Below, piece by piece: positions 1 to 5,563 of a stretch of 28,719 nt of DNA (position 1 is the first letter of the stretch; every line of letters starts with the position of its first letter). A program made the position numbers and the translations under genes. Origin of the DNA: a virus; IMG/VR virus record IMGVR_UViG_3300005253_000259, positions 1 through 28,719 of that record. One strand, given 5' to 3'. The notes under the pieces were generated by a model, which ran no database searches, was not told the DNA's origin, and saw nothing but the letters and a program-made list of their open reading frames with translations.

Positions 1-2
1 AG

Positions 3-113
3 GTCACCGAAGTGACCTCTGTTGCCATAATCAACGTTGAACTAGTGGAACTGATGGATAGAACCTGGATACTTGAAGGGTACTCTAACAGACAGTTCCA
101 ATACGACCCGTAG
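3..113 (+). CDS. 3' end of a hypothetical protein (cut by window start)
   Basis: An open frame runs from the window edge to a TAG at 111-113 and gives 36 residues without any start seen. It ends in FQYDP. The stop codon forms part of the TAGGAG ribosome binding site of the next gene, the same tight packing seen throughout the window. I do not recognise the product. Confidence 0.5.
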   Translation, partial: VTEVTSVAIINVELVELMDRTWILEGYSNRQFQYDP

Positions 114-123
114 GAGCATAATC

Positions 124-288
124 ATGGACGGATACTTCATAATAGTCAGCGAACGGGAGACACTAAAACGTGTCGACATATTCGACGTAGCTGACGAAGG
201 AGCGGCCTTAGATATCTACAGGGCCAAAGTAAAAGAAGGGTATGCCGTATCTGTATGGAAAGGTATGAGGATACGTGTATCTCGGTAG
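124..288 (+). CDS. hypothetical small protein (54 aa)
   Basis: Unrecognised. ATG at 124 lies 7 bases after TAGGAG (111-116); an upstream in-frame ATG at 73 has no such site and would overlap the previous gene. The sequence begins MDGYFIIVSE and is mixed charged/hydrophobic, with a predicted alpha/beta pattern and a very basic tail (RIRVSR). No membrane segment, no Cys pair. It sits at the head of a run of similar mini-genes, a common arrangement for phage host-takeover genes, but no function can be named. Confidence 0.7.
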   Translation: MDGYFIIVSERETLKRVDIFDVADEGAALDIYRAKVKEGYAVSVWKGMRIRVSR

Positions 289-302
289 ACGAGGAGGAAA
301 CT

Positions 303-494
303 ATGAGTACAATCACAGTTGAACTAGTACAGAATGGAGACTTTGCCATTATGTATGAGGTACCATTAAACACCGGTGGTTCGTGGCTCTGTACTACCAG
401 AGACATAGCTGAAAGCATAGTCGCAAAGTTCCCAGAAGAGGCGCTCGGTGTAAGAGAGCGCATGATCCTATACAAGGCGATTGGTGGGGAATGA
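303..494 (+). CDS. hypothetical small acidic protein (63 aa)
   Basis: Unrecognised. The start at 303 follows a strong GAGGAGGAAA site at 291-300. It begins MSTITVELVQ and ends MILYKAIGGE. The repeated valine/isoleucine pattern suggests a short beta-rich domain. Its stop overlaps by ATGA with a possible mini-gene at 491. The ending (M-I-L-Y-K-A) resembles the M-V-I-Y-Q/K-A segment of the 1403 and 1653 proteins, so a distant relationship is possible but not shown. Confidence 0.75.
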   Translation: MSTITVELVQNGDFAIMYEVPLNTGGSWLCTTRDIAESIVAKFPEEALGVRERMILYKAIGGE

Positions 495-613
495 GCACCA
501 TGGACAGCCCAGTAACACTACAAACCTCGCAAGGTTCTAATTTTATGGACCCTAAAAGAATTCAATTTGCCTATAGCTTTGACTATCGCTGGTTCTATAT
601 TATAATAATATGA
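491..613 (+). CDS. possible 40-aa mini-protein overlapping a promoter
   Basis: ATG at 491 overlaps the TGA of the previous gene (ATGA) just after GGTGGGGA, and the frame stays open for 40 codons. It contains TLQTSQGSNF; the independent frame at 4326-4463 contains TLQTSPGSDF at the same place relative to a promoter. The last ten codons coincide with the sigma70 promoter at 579-606 and end in a run of isoleucines, as expected for noncoding AT-rich DNA read as codons. Either a small protein whose 3' end doubles as a promoter, or a DNA repeat that happens to be open. Confidence 0.35.
   Translation: MSTMDSPVTLQTSQGSNFMDPKRIQFAYSFDYRWFYIIII
518..544 (+). repeat. 27-bp promoter-upstream repeat, copy 1
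   Basis: Matches 4392-4418 at 23 of 27 positions, starting CTACAAACCTCGC in both. Each copy lies about 35 bp (here) or 17 bp (there) upstream of a TTGA/TATAAT promoter. It contains the short inverted repeat AACCT-CGCA-AGGTT followed by T-rich sequence. It could be an activator or repressor site, a weak terminator, or a coding segment shared by two mini-genes. Confidence 0.55.
579..606 (+). promoter_or_regulatory. sigma70-type promoter for the 682 gene
   Basis: TTGACT at 579-584 and a perfect TATAAT at 601-606 with a 16-bp spacer, inside an AT-rich stretch. It lies about 75 bp upstream of the ATG at 682. The same architecture is seen at 4435, 12189, 16175 and 21390. Promoter activity itself is inferred. 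Confidence 0.8.
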
Positions 614-681
614 ATAGAGTTACCACATATGCACAGGAACTTTGTTCATATTAAACCATGACTAACAGAGGAGACAATGTC

Positions 682-945
682 ATGAGCAAGTCAGCAGCAA
701 AGACCGAAGCAAAGCAGGAAGCGAAGCCCGCAGCGGCCGAAGAGAAGTCCGTAGCGGCGCTGAGCAAAGCACAGACGACAGCGGTCGGCAAATTGGCCAC
801 TGTGTCTGCACGGATCAGGTATCTGGACAGCGAAGGATTCAGCCGTTCGGACATCACCAAACTGATCCCGAACGCGAGCGGGGGCCAACTCCGCTATCAG
901 CACGTCCGAAACGTGTTGATCACGCCAGTCGGCAAAGCCAAGTAG
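682..945 (+). CDS. small basic Ala/Lys-rich HTH-like protein (87 aa)
   Basis: The start at 682 follows AGAGGAG at 667-673. Residues 1-35 are an Ala/Lys/Glu-rich tail likely to be disordered. The C-terminal half contains SRSDITKLIP and RYQHVRNVL, the pattern of small phage proteins with a resolvase-like helix-turn-helix, so DNA binding is likely but inferred. It is a single-gene unit between a strong promoter (579-606) and a strong terminator (959-1008), which suggests high expression. The 16272 protein has the same design (RSEI then PYQIV, Ala/Lys tail on the other end). The function is unknown; a nucleoid-like or transcription-control role is possible. Confidence 0.85.
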   Translation: MSKSAAKTEAKQEAKPAAAEEKSVAALSKAQTTAVGKLATVSARIRYLDSEGFSRSDITKLIPNASGGQLRYQHVRNVLITPVGKAK

Positions 946-958
946 CTGAGCCGGTGAA

Positions 959-1008
959 CGGAGCCTCACCCAATACGTTCCTCGTCCGAACGGGTGGGGC
1001 TCCGTTTT
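959..1008 (+). terminator. intrinsic terminator after the 682 gene
   Basis: The arms CGGAGCCTCACCC (959-971) and GGGTGGGGCTCCG (992-1004) pair over 13 bp with one G-T wobble and are followed directly by TTTTATT. The loop can extend the stem further (CGTTC with GAACG). This is the strongest terminator in the window. Confidence 0.92.
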
Positions 1009-1108
1009 ATTCGTATGAGGAACAAACGAGGAAATCAAACGACGAGGCGCTAACGCGGGCCCGTCGTACCAATGCAAACCCGTCAAATAAATGCAACCGG
1101 AGGACACA

Positions 1109-1291
1109 ATGTTATTATCAGACCTTATGCACCAACGTGATGAGCAACTCATGGCAGTTAATGAGATCCAACAAGACATCAGGATAACCGAGAGCAAAGT
1201 TCTTGACCAACTGATCTCGAAGCAGATGTCCGAGATGTTCAACATCAACTGGCGGAAGCTTCGTACTGCCATACGACACGAGAAGGATTAA
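1109..1291 (+). CDS. hypothetical helical protein (60 aa)
   Basis: Unrecognised. The ATG at 1109 follows CGGAGGA (1098-1104), which favours it over an in-frame ATG at 1091. The sequence starts MLLSDLMHQR and is highly charged and almost entirely helix-compatible, with a basic end (RKLRTAIRHEKD), suggesting a short coiled coil. It ends 5 bases before the tRNA gene. No promoter is evident after the terminator at 1008, so it is probably served by read-through or by a promoter I cannot see. Confidence 0.7.
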   Translation: MLLSDLMHQRDEQLMAVNEIQQDIRITESKVLDQLISKQMSEMFNINWRKLRTAIRHEKD

Positions 1292-1296
1292 CCCAT

Positions 1297-1376
1297 CGCG
1301 GGGTAGCTCAGGAATGTGGAAGAGCGTCAGTCGGATCAACTGGAGGTCGCAGGTTCAAATCCTGCCCCCGCTACCA
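1297..1376 (+). tRNA. tRNA, anticodon position GAT (Ile-like), atypical anticodon loop
   Basis: A full cloverleaf can be folded. The acceptor is CGCGGGG with CCCCGCT; six pairs form and position 1 C faces position 72 T. T8 and A9 follow, then D stem GCTC/GAGC, anticodon stem TCAGT/ACTGG, variable loop AGGTC, T arm GCAGG-TTCAAAT-CCTGC, discriminator A and an encoded CCA (1374-1376). The 7-base anticodon loop is CGGATCA, which puts GAT at 34-36. Position 33 is G instead of the nearly universal U, and position 37 is C instead of a purine. The C1xU72 mismatch recalls the unpaired C1xA72 of bacterial initiator tRNA, but the D stem and anticodon stem are not initiator-like. Specificity and function are therefore uncertain. 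Confidence 0.85.
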
Positions 1377-1402
1377 TCTCAACCTAATCAGAGGATATAA
1401 CC

Positions 1403-1651
1403 ATGAGCTCGGAAATCAAGACTATATACGCAGTCGTACCACGCACCGTTTGTGATGGGCATGCTGCCCTGCGCTGCGAGAACGTTACTCGTTGTGAGAC
1501 CCACGAGGAAGCGCTCCGAGTAGCCACGAACCGGCTAGATAAGCGATCGTACAACGGTATGGTCATCTATCAGGCTGTAACACTCGTCCAGAGAACGGCA
1601 CCGCCCATCGAAGTGATCGCCCTCGATGAGAATACCTACAAGGAGCTTTGA
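1403..1651 (+). CDS. hypothetical protein (82 aa), paralog of the 1653 gene
   Basis: First of two tandem related genes. Starts MSSEIKTIYA at 1403 after AGAGGATATAACC. Shared features with the next protein are an alpha/beta layout, E-E-A-L or E-Q-A-L in the middle, then M-V-I-Y-Q-A-x-x-L-V and P-I-E-V near the end. It has three Cys residues without a clear zinc pattern. The function is unknown. It begins 26 bases after the tRNA and could be co-transcribed with it. Confidence 0.8.
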   Translation: MSSEIKTIYAVVPRTVCDGHAALRCENVTRCETHEEALRVATNRLDKRSYNGMVIYQAVTLVQRTAPPIEVIALDENTYKEL

Positions 1652-1652
1652 C

Positions 1653-1931
1653 ATGCAGATCAAACTGATGTACAAGATCCACTGCCTCAACGTAGCACAG
1701 GGACTATCACGGTCGGCGAACAATGACACGTTCTACGAGACGTATGAGCAGGCGCTTGAGCAGGCCCGCAGTTACGTCGACCACGATCGCAGCTCTGACT
1801 CGATGGTCATCTACAAAGCACACGTGCTCGTACGCCCAGCACAAGCCCCTGTTGAGGTCCTGACGATCACAAACAAGGGCATCACAGTTCCTTTCCTGAA
1901 GTCGTTCCTTACGGGAAGACAGGCAGAATGA
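1653..1931 (+). CDS. hypothetical protein (92 aa), paralog of the 1403 gene
   Basis: Start at 1653, one base after the previous stop, behind AAGGAG (1639-1644). The segment MVIYKAHVLV followed by APVEV aligns with MVIYQAVTLV and PPIEV in the upstream protein; TYEQALEQA aligns with THEEALRVA. The extra C-terminal 15 residues are unique. A tandem duplication with strong divergence is the simplest reading. Function unknown. Confidence 0.82.
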   Translation: MQIKLMYKIHCLNVAQGLSRSANNDTFYETYEQALEQARSYVDHDRSSDSMVIYKAHVLVRPAQAPVEVLTITNKGITVPFLKSFLTGRQAE

Positions 1932-1999
1932 ACTGGTGACATAACGTAGTCCTGTGGGAGAGGGCTACATCATGTCAACCAACCAACGGAGGAATAGAC

Positions 2000-2191
2000 A
2001 TGAACGACCTGCAGAACTTCAAGGACGCGCTCGCGACGAGCCTCTATGATATGACAACCAAAGAGGCCATCGAGCAGAACGTTTGTATACAATGCAAGCA
2101 ACTCCCAACGTTCTATTCAGAGGCTGGCAAGGCTGAATACCAGATAACGGCGCTTTGCGAACCATGCTTCGATGGCATAACACAGGAGTAG
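2000..2191 (+). CDS. Zn-ribbon-like small phage protein (63 aa)
   Basis: Start at 2000 after CGGAGGAATAGAC. Two CxxC pairs are visible: CIQC at about residues 29-32 and CEPC at about 53-56, separated by AGKAEYQITAL. This layout (CxxC, a YSEAGKAEY-like turn, LCxxCFD) is widespread among small phage proteins of unknown role. Zinc binding is inferred from the Cys pairs; the target is unknown. Confidence 0.85.
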   Translation: MNDLQNFKDALATSLYDMTTKEAIEQNVCIQCKQLPTFYSEAGKAEYQITALCEPCFDGITQE

Positions 2192-2196
2192 TAGAC

Positions 2197-2364
2197 ATGG
2201 ACGCAGACGAGTTCAAGAAATGGTTACACGACACAATAGACGAGTGGCTCAGCGACTTTGACCCAGCAGACGAGAAGATCGTACTCCTCGAATGCGCCGA
2301 CGCAAGCCTTTCGTACACGATAGACCACATCTACTATTTGGCGCCGCCCACCGAGGAGGAATAG
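2197..2364 (+). CDS. hypothetical acidic protein (55 aa)
   Basis: Unrecognised. The ATG at 2197 follows CAGGAG (2185-2190); an in-frame ATG at 2155 lies inside the previous gene without such a site. The protein is very acidic (many Asp/Glu), begins MDADEFKKWL and has an aromatic patch YTIDHIYYLAPP near its end. Strong negative charge in a very small phage protein is compatible with DNA mimicry or binding to a basic host protein, but nothing here proves it. Confidence 0.78.
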   Translation: MDADEFKKWLHDTIDEWLSDFDPADEKIVLLECADASLSYTIDHIYYLAPPTEEE

Positions 2365-2366
2365 AC

Positions 2367-2633
2367 ATGAAATGGTTCAACGTAACAATTAGAGCTAATG
2401 CATCCAGACTGATCAACAAGCAAATAGGTGCTCTTGAGACGATCCAGTCGGAGTTCGGAGTACAGGCCAAGGACGCGTTGGATGCAGTGACCCTTGCTAC
2501 TACCACGTTCAAACAGGACTACAATATGTGCAACCTAGAGGATCTGGAGATCACAGACATCCTCGTAGAGCCGCACGTGGAAGACGGAGAAGAACTGGAT
2601 GGCGGCTTTCTTCGGAGGAGACAGGCATCATGA
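2367..2633 (+). CDS. hypothetical protein (88 aa)
   Basis: Unrecognised. Start at 2367 behind GAGGAGGAATAGAC. It begins MKWFNVTIRA, with helical middle segments (INKQIGALETI, AKDALDAVTLA) and an acidic stretch before a basic tail (LRRRQAS). Its stop overlaps the next start (ATGA), so it is translationally linked to the following gene. Confidence 0.78.
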   Translation: MKWFNVTIRANASRLINKQIGALETIQSEFGVQAKDALDAVTLATTTFKQDYNMCNLEDLEITDILVEPHVEDGEELDGGFLRRRQAS

Positions 2634-2773
2634 CATACGTTGTCGTAGTCACAATTGCCAGTCGGGTACGGGTGTACGGGCAGTGGTACATGCGGGAAGA
2701 CGCCGAAGATTGGGCAGAGAAGGGTTGCATAGGACTGTCCTATGAAATCGTACAACTGGAGATGGTACCATGA
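2630..2773 (+). CDS. hypothetical protein (47 aa)
   Basis: Unrecognised. The ATG at 2630 overlaps the previous TGA and is preceded by CGGAGGAGA at 2613-2621. Begins MTYVVVVTIA, probably one beta strand, followed by EDAEDWAEK as a helix and a final strand ending LEMVP. A small alpha/beta fold. It overlaps the next start by ATGA. Confidence 0.7.
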   Translation: MTYVVVVTIASRVRVYGQWYMREDAEDWAEKGCIGLSYEIVQLEMVP

Positions 2774-3189
2774 ATGACACTGGCACAGTGCATTGGATCA
2801 GACCCGGAGGGACTGTTGTTGTGGAGACGAACGTGCAGTCTCCGTCCTTCGACAAGATGAAGGAGTTCCTTGACGGGCATTCGGAGCACGTCAGCGTCCT
2901 ATACAAAGGGAAACCGGCGTCCATGTTCGTCCACGAGTTCGGCCGGATCCTAGGGCTGCCCCGTAACGCAGTGGCAACCGAGATATACTTCGCCGCGTCA
3001 AGGGCAAGAGGCAGGGACCCGATGGCTGAGTTCGAAGCGCGTGAGACAACAGATCCTAAACCAGAGGACGCAATACCTGGAGGTGGTGTGCTACAAAGGG
3101 ACACACAAGTCATCAATCTTGATCCCACGCCCAACGAACCGCCAGGGATCCACGGACCGGCAATACTGTTGGAGGGCTTTCCGCTATGA
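2770..3189 (+). CDS. DUF3846-like protein (139 aa)
   Basis: The start overlaps the previous stop. The segment VLYKGKPASMFVHEFG followed by LGLPRNAVATEI matches the pattern I know from DUF3846 proteins: an N-terminal half that weighs a value, then a NEeG-like turn, then glPlN-x-x-AT. The end IHGPAILLEGFPL also fits the closing strand (iyGdvvl) of that family. Residues 80-125 are a longer linker than usual and are Pro/Gly-rich. The role of DUF3846 is unknown; it is common in phages and plasmids. The assignment is by eye and moderate. Confidence 0.75.
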   Translation: MNDTGTVHWIRPGGTVVVETNVQSPSFDKMKEFLDGHSEHVSVLYKGKPASMFVHEFGRILGLPRNAVATEIYFAASRARGRDPMAEFEARETTDPKPEDAIPGGGVLQRDTQVINLDPTPNEPPGIHGPAILLEGFPL

Positions 3190-3278
3190 CCATAACCATG
3201 TACATAATACAAGCAGTCGGGGTCACGATCTCCTTCGCCGTCCTGTTGTACATAGTATGGAAGGGAGAACAAGGATGA
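3186..3278 (+). CDS. single-span membrane mini-protein (30 aa)
   Basis: A 31-codon frame starts at 3186 overlapping the previous TGA and ends at 3278 overlapping the next ATG, so it fills the gap exactly with ATGA links at both ends. The sequence MTITMYIIQAVGVTISF continues with VLLYIVWKGEQG, giving one hydrophobic span of about 20 residues and a short charged tail. The exact fit between neighbours is the main evidence that it is translated. Function unknown. Confidence 0.65.
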   Translation: MTITMYIIQAVGVTISFAVLLYIVWKGEQG

Positions 3279-3511
3279 GGAAACGAGACGTACCAAAGCT
3301 GATGAAGGGCGACTACATAGAGCTCAAACACAACCTGGGCAAAGGTACAGTCACTCGAGTGGTCTTTGAAAAGATCATGAAGGCCGATCCTGACGGCAGG
3401 TATCCACTAATCCGATTCAAGGACGCGACTACGGACAAGGAGTCATGGTGCACCTATCTGGCGATCGACTTCTGGCCAAATCCAGCACTTGCACGACGAG
3501 TACAACGATAG
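3275..3511 (+). CDS. hypothetical protein (78 aa), paralog of the 3732 gene
   Basis: The ATG at 3275 follows GGGAGAACAAGG. Shared with the 3732 protein are GDYIELKHNLGKGTV (there GDHIRCRHNLGQGTV), the RYPLIRF strand (there RYPMVEF) and WCTYLAI (there WCVYLVI). The pattern suggests a small beta-barrel (SH3- or KOW-like), an inference from alternating strands and the G-x-G-T-V turn. Function unknown. A Zn-binding gene separates the two copies. Confidence 0.82.
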   Translation: MRKRDVPKLMKGDYIELKHNLGKGTVTRVVFEKIMKADPDGRYPLIRFKDATTDKESWCTYLAIDFWPNPALARRVQR

Positions 3512-3522
3512 GGAGAACGAGG

Positions 3523-3729
3523 ATGATGGACTTAAGCAAATGCAGATGCCAGGAAGCCAACCTGCTAGGTATATGCATTAACAATGAGCCAATACCATGC
3601 GGAGAACCAGGAGCGAAGGTCGTATTTCATCAACACGACGGACGCAACGTGTACGTAATGTGCGAAGCATGTGCGGATCACAACATTCGGAATCGTAGGG
3701 GCATCGAACTGGTGCCCAAAGAGGTATGA
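3523..3729 (+). CDS. Zn-binding small phage protein (68 aa)
   Basis: Start at 3523 (a second ATG follows at 3526), after GGGAGAACGAGG. Cys residues occur as CRC near residues 7-9, single Cys at about 18 and 26, and CEAC near 49-52, followed by ADHNIRNRRG. The MCEACADHNIRNRG-type ending is frequent in small phage zinc-ribbon proteins. Metal binding is inferred. It sits between the two paralogs at 3275 and 3732. Confidence 0.82.
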   Translation: MMDLSKCRCQEANLLGICINNEPIPCGEPGAKVVFHQHDGRNVYVMCEACADHNIRNRRGIELVPKEV

Positions 3730-3731
3730 AC

Positions 3732-3959
3732 ATGAACACATACCAGGCGGGACGTCTAAGGGAAGGCGACCATATCCGCTGCAGGCACAATCTAGGCCAA
3801 GGGACTGTCTTACGTATCCTTTGGAACGAGCGCGATCGCGGGCCTACATTCACCAGGTACCCAATGGTCGAGTTCTTGGACGACGTAACAGGCGCACATA
3901 AGTGGTGTGTATACCTGGTGATTGGGTCACACATTCATAGACCAAGGAGTAGACAATGA
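3732..3959 (+). CDS. hypothetical protein (75 aa), paralog of the 3275 gene
   Basis: Two in-frame ATGs exist at 3726 and 3732; AGAGG at 3720-3724 is well spaced only for 3732. It has the same domain as the 3275 protein (GDHIRCRHNLGQGTV, RYPMVEFLDD, WCVYLVI), with a basic tail. Roughly 40% identity by eye across the core. Its end overlaps the next start by ATGA. Function unknown. Confidence 0.8.
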   Translation: MNTYQAGRLREGDHIRCRHNLGQGTVLRILWNERDRGPTFTRYPMVEFLDDVTGAHKWCVYLVIGSHIHRPRSRQ

Positions 3960-4135
3960 GCACGATATGCACAGCAACACTGACAATGGAGCGCACAACA
4001 CCGGGGGCCGTGTTATACAAGAACGTCAAGGAAGGACAAGTCGTAACGACCTTGTACCTGCGTAAAGATGGACTCACGCAGCCGTATCCAGGCGAGATCC
4101 AAATGACCATTTCCCGTCAGGATGATGAAGACTGA
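3956..4135 (+). CDS. small phage protein of TLTMER..LYLRK type (59 aa)
   Basis: Start at 3956 overlaps the previous stop and follows AAGGAGTAGAC. Reads MSTICTATLTMERTTPGAVL, then TLYLRKDGL and EIQMTISRQDDED. This arrangement (beta strand with T-L-T-x-E, K-N/G-A-V-x-Y, then TLYLxKxxL and a closing MTI strand) is shared by many unannotated small phage proteins I have seen. The role is unknown. It is one codon shorter than many gene finders accept, so it is easily missed. Confidence 0.78.
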   Translation: MSTICTATLTMERTTPGAVLYKNVKEGQVVTTLYLRKDGLTQPYPGEIQMTISRQDDED

Positions 4136-4271
4136 CTACGACCCCTCAAAGCGCTTTGTCAAGGACGCCCAGGGGCGAACCATCGACACGCACCCTAAAG
4201 TCAAGGCTGCACAAGAACGGTATTATAAAGAGACGCATCGCAAAAGGGCGCAGGAAGATCAGCAGAAGTAA
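4125..4271 (+). CDS. hypothetical basic protein (48 aa)
   Basis: Overlaps the previous gene by 11 bases. It starts MKTDYDPSKRFVKDAQGRT (or one codon earlier, ATG at 4122) and ends in a long charged helix rich in Lys, Arg, Glu and Gln. The ribosome binding site is weak (TCAGGA). Its stop lies 10 bases before the terminator at 4282, which supports it as the last gene of the unit. Unrecognised. Confidence 0.68.
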   Translation: MKTDYDPSKRFVKDAQGRTIDTHPKVKAAQERYYKETHRKRAQEDQQK

Positions 4272-4281
4272 CTGCCACATT

Positions 4282-4314
4282 AGACCCGAGGACCTCCGTC
4301 TCGGGTCTCTTTTT
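4282..4314 (+). terminator. intrinsic terminator
   Basis: AGACCCGAG (4282-4290) and CTCGGGTCT (4300-4308) form a perfect 9-bp stem with a 9-base loop, followed by CTTTTT. Ends the transcription unit that includes the 3956 and 4125 genes and insulates the promoter at 4435. Confidence 0.93.
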
Positions 4315-4325
4315 CCTTGTGTAGT

Positions 4326-4463
4326 ATGCCTAGGCACAATGGGCGGCCCACAAAGGACGAGCTGCAAGTCCTCAAGTCTAACGCGCGAACCCTACAAACC
4401 TCGCCTGGTTCCGATTTTGAACACAAGAAGCCTCTTGAAGGAACATCGATGGTCCCTATATAA
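4326..4463 (+). CDS. possible 45-aa mini-protein overlapping a promoter
   Basis: An open frame from ATG 4326 to TAA 4461-4463. It begins MPRHNGRPTKDELQVLK, where GRPTKxEL is a motif often seen in real basic proteins, and contains TLQTSPGSDF, the counterpart of TLQTSQGSNF in the frame at 491-613. No Shine-Dalgarno is visible and it starts 12 bases after a terminator, both arguing against expression. The last codons coincide with the promoter at 4435-4464. Confidence 0.38.
   Translation: MPRHNGRPTKDELQVLKSNARTLQTSPGSDFEHKKPLEGTSMVPI
4392..4418 (+). repeat. 27-bp promoter-upstream repeat, copy 2
   Basis: Second copy of the element at 518-544, with 23 of 27 identical bases. The inverted repeat is kept as AACC and GGTT around a 6-base loop. 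It lies 17 bp upstream of the -35 box at 4435. Confidence 0.55.
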
Positions 4464-4464
4464 T
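4435..4464 (+). promoter_or_regulatory. sigma70-type promoter for the 4497 gene
   Basis: TTGAAG at 4435-4440 and TATAAT at 4459-4464 with an 18-bp spacer. The sequence after the -10 box (AGAGATAATAG) resembles that after the 12213 box (AGAGTTAACAG). The start codon of the next gene is about 33 bp downstream, giving a short leader. Confidence 0.8.
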
Positions 4465-4496
4465 AGAGATAATAGAAAATATAGTAGGAGAAGACT

Positions 4497-4898
4497 ATGG
4501 TCAAGTTTATTGACATCGACCCCAAGGACATTGACACTACGCGCATAGGGCGTCGTGGAAGAGTGTCATATCCAATCCTTAAGGCATTCATGGAACGCAA
4601 CTCAAAGGTGAGTAAGCTCGATCTCACTGGGTTTCATAAGAACCCTACGTACTTGCGGGCTGTTCTTGCCGCATACGTGAAGAGTCACCAGCTGCCCATT
4701 AAGATATTCGCTGCCGGTGGCGAGTTGCATCTAATGCGCCTGGACCTCGACAACGACAACAAGTCCATTCCTTGGGATCCTGAAGCACAGGTGACCGATG
4801 GGGCTAGTGGTCTCGAGCGCGATATGGAAGCCGTGCCTATCACTGCTTCGGAGGTCAAGAAGCGTCACACGAAAGAAAAGGGCGCGACTGCGAAGTGA
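4497..4898 (+). CDS. promoter-proximal basic phage protein (133 aa)
   Basis: Start at 4497 after AGTAGGAGAAGACT. Residues 15-85 form a compact unit: RRGRVSYPILKAFMER, then SKLDLTG, NPTYLRAVLAAYVKSH and LPIKIF with GELHLMRLDL. This arrangement recurs in unannotated small phage proteins and suggests a helical DNA- or RNA-contacting fold closed by a beta hairpin. The C-terminal 45 residues are charged and probably disordered. Its place directly behind a strong promoter suggests abundant early expression. The function is unknown; nucleic acid binding is an inference from charge and layout. Confidence 0.85.
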   Translation: MVKFIDIDPKDIDTTRIGRRGRVSYPILKAFMERNSKVSKLDLTGFHKNPTYLRAVLAAYVKSHQLPIKIFAAGGELHLMRLDLDNDNKSIPWDPEAQVTDGASGLERDMEAVPITASEVKKRHTKEKGATAK

Positions 4899-5563
4899 GC
4901 AATCTCCTCGTCATATGTGCTAAAAGGTACAACGGCCACGAACTTTGGACAACCCTCGGCGTTTTCCAAGAACGTGGTCATTCCTTTGAGGTCGTATCGC
5001 AGGAGACGTTGATTCGCGACGAAATGACACTTCGTCCGAACACAATCGAACGCACCGTGTACGATGTCGAATGCCACGAAACGGCGGATTTTGATGCCGT
5101 AGTGGTTATATCGGGAAATATGGCAGATACCGAAGCCTATTGGACTGACGACTTTGTGGAGGGGCTGTTATTAGAGTTCAAGGCCGCAGACAAAGTATGC
5201 GCAGCAATATGTTGCTCAGTCCCAACACTGGCACCTATTGCTAAGGGCATCAAAGTCAGCTATTTTCCGCTCCTACGTGCAAAGCATAGACTGCGTCATT
5301 ATGGGGTGCTTCCGCAGAACGTTAGCTTGACGGTCGATGGAAGATTCGTGACGGCAGAGAACCAGATGATCACACAGATGTGGGCGGAAGAGATATGCAA
5401 TGTGCTAGAGGGCAAACCACAAGAACATGTAATGCATGATAGTGGCTTCGAGCCTCTGGGCTCCGAGCGACAAATGGACCCCGCAGTTAGAAAAGCCATT
5501 GATGAGTCCCGCGGGTACAAGATGAAGCTCAAGATAGACAAGCGCACGGGTAAGAAACTATGA
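4895..5563 (+). CDS. DJ-1/PfpI-family protein (222 aa)
   Basis: GTG start at 4895 overlapping the previous TGA. Residues 1-170 follow the DJ-1/PfpI flavodoxin-like fold: LLVICA strand, Glu16 (equivalent to the Glu that sits near the reactive Cys in DJ-1), FDAVVVISGN, then the nucleophile-elbow strand AAICCSVPTLAP with Cys106 followed by Cys107 where PfpI proteases have His. KVSYFPLL, VDGRFVTAEN and a closing helix complete the fold. A further 45 residues at the C terminus are charged and specific to this protein. Known family activities include glyoxalase/deglycase, chaperone, peptidase and glutamine amidotransferase-like roles. The substrate here is unknown; a catalytic Cys is likely to be active. 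Confidence 0.85.
   Translation: MSNLLVICAKRYNGHELWTTLGVFQERGHSFEVVSQETLIRDEMTLRPNTIERTVYDVECHETADFDAVVVISGNMADTEAYWTDDFVEGLLLEFKAADKVCAAICCSVPTLAPIAKGIKVSYFPLLRAKHRLRHYGVLPQNVSLTVDGRFVTAENQMITQMWAEEICNVLEGKPQEHVMHDSGFEPLGSERQMDPAVRKAIDESRGYKMKLKIDKRTGKKL

Noticed and set aside
2649-3296. Long open frame on the minus strand (215 codons)
   Set aside because: Antisense to the DUF3846-like and neighbouring genes; no start signal and no recognisable motif.
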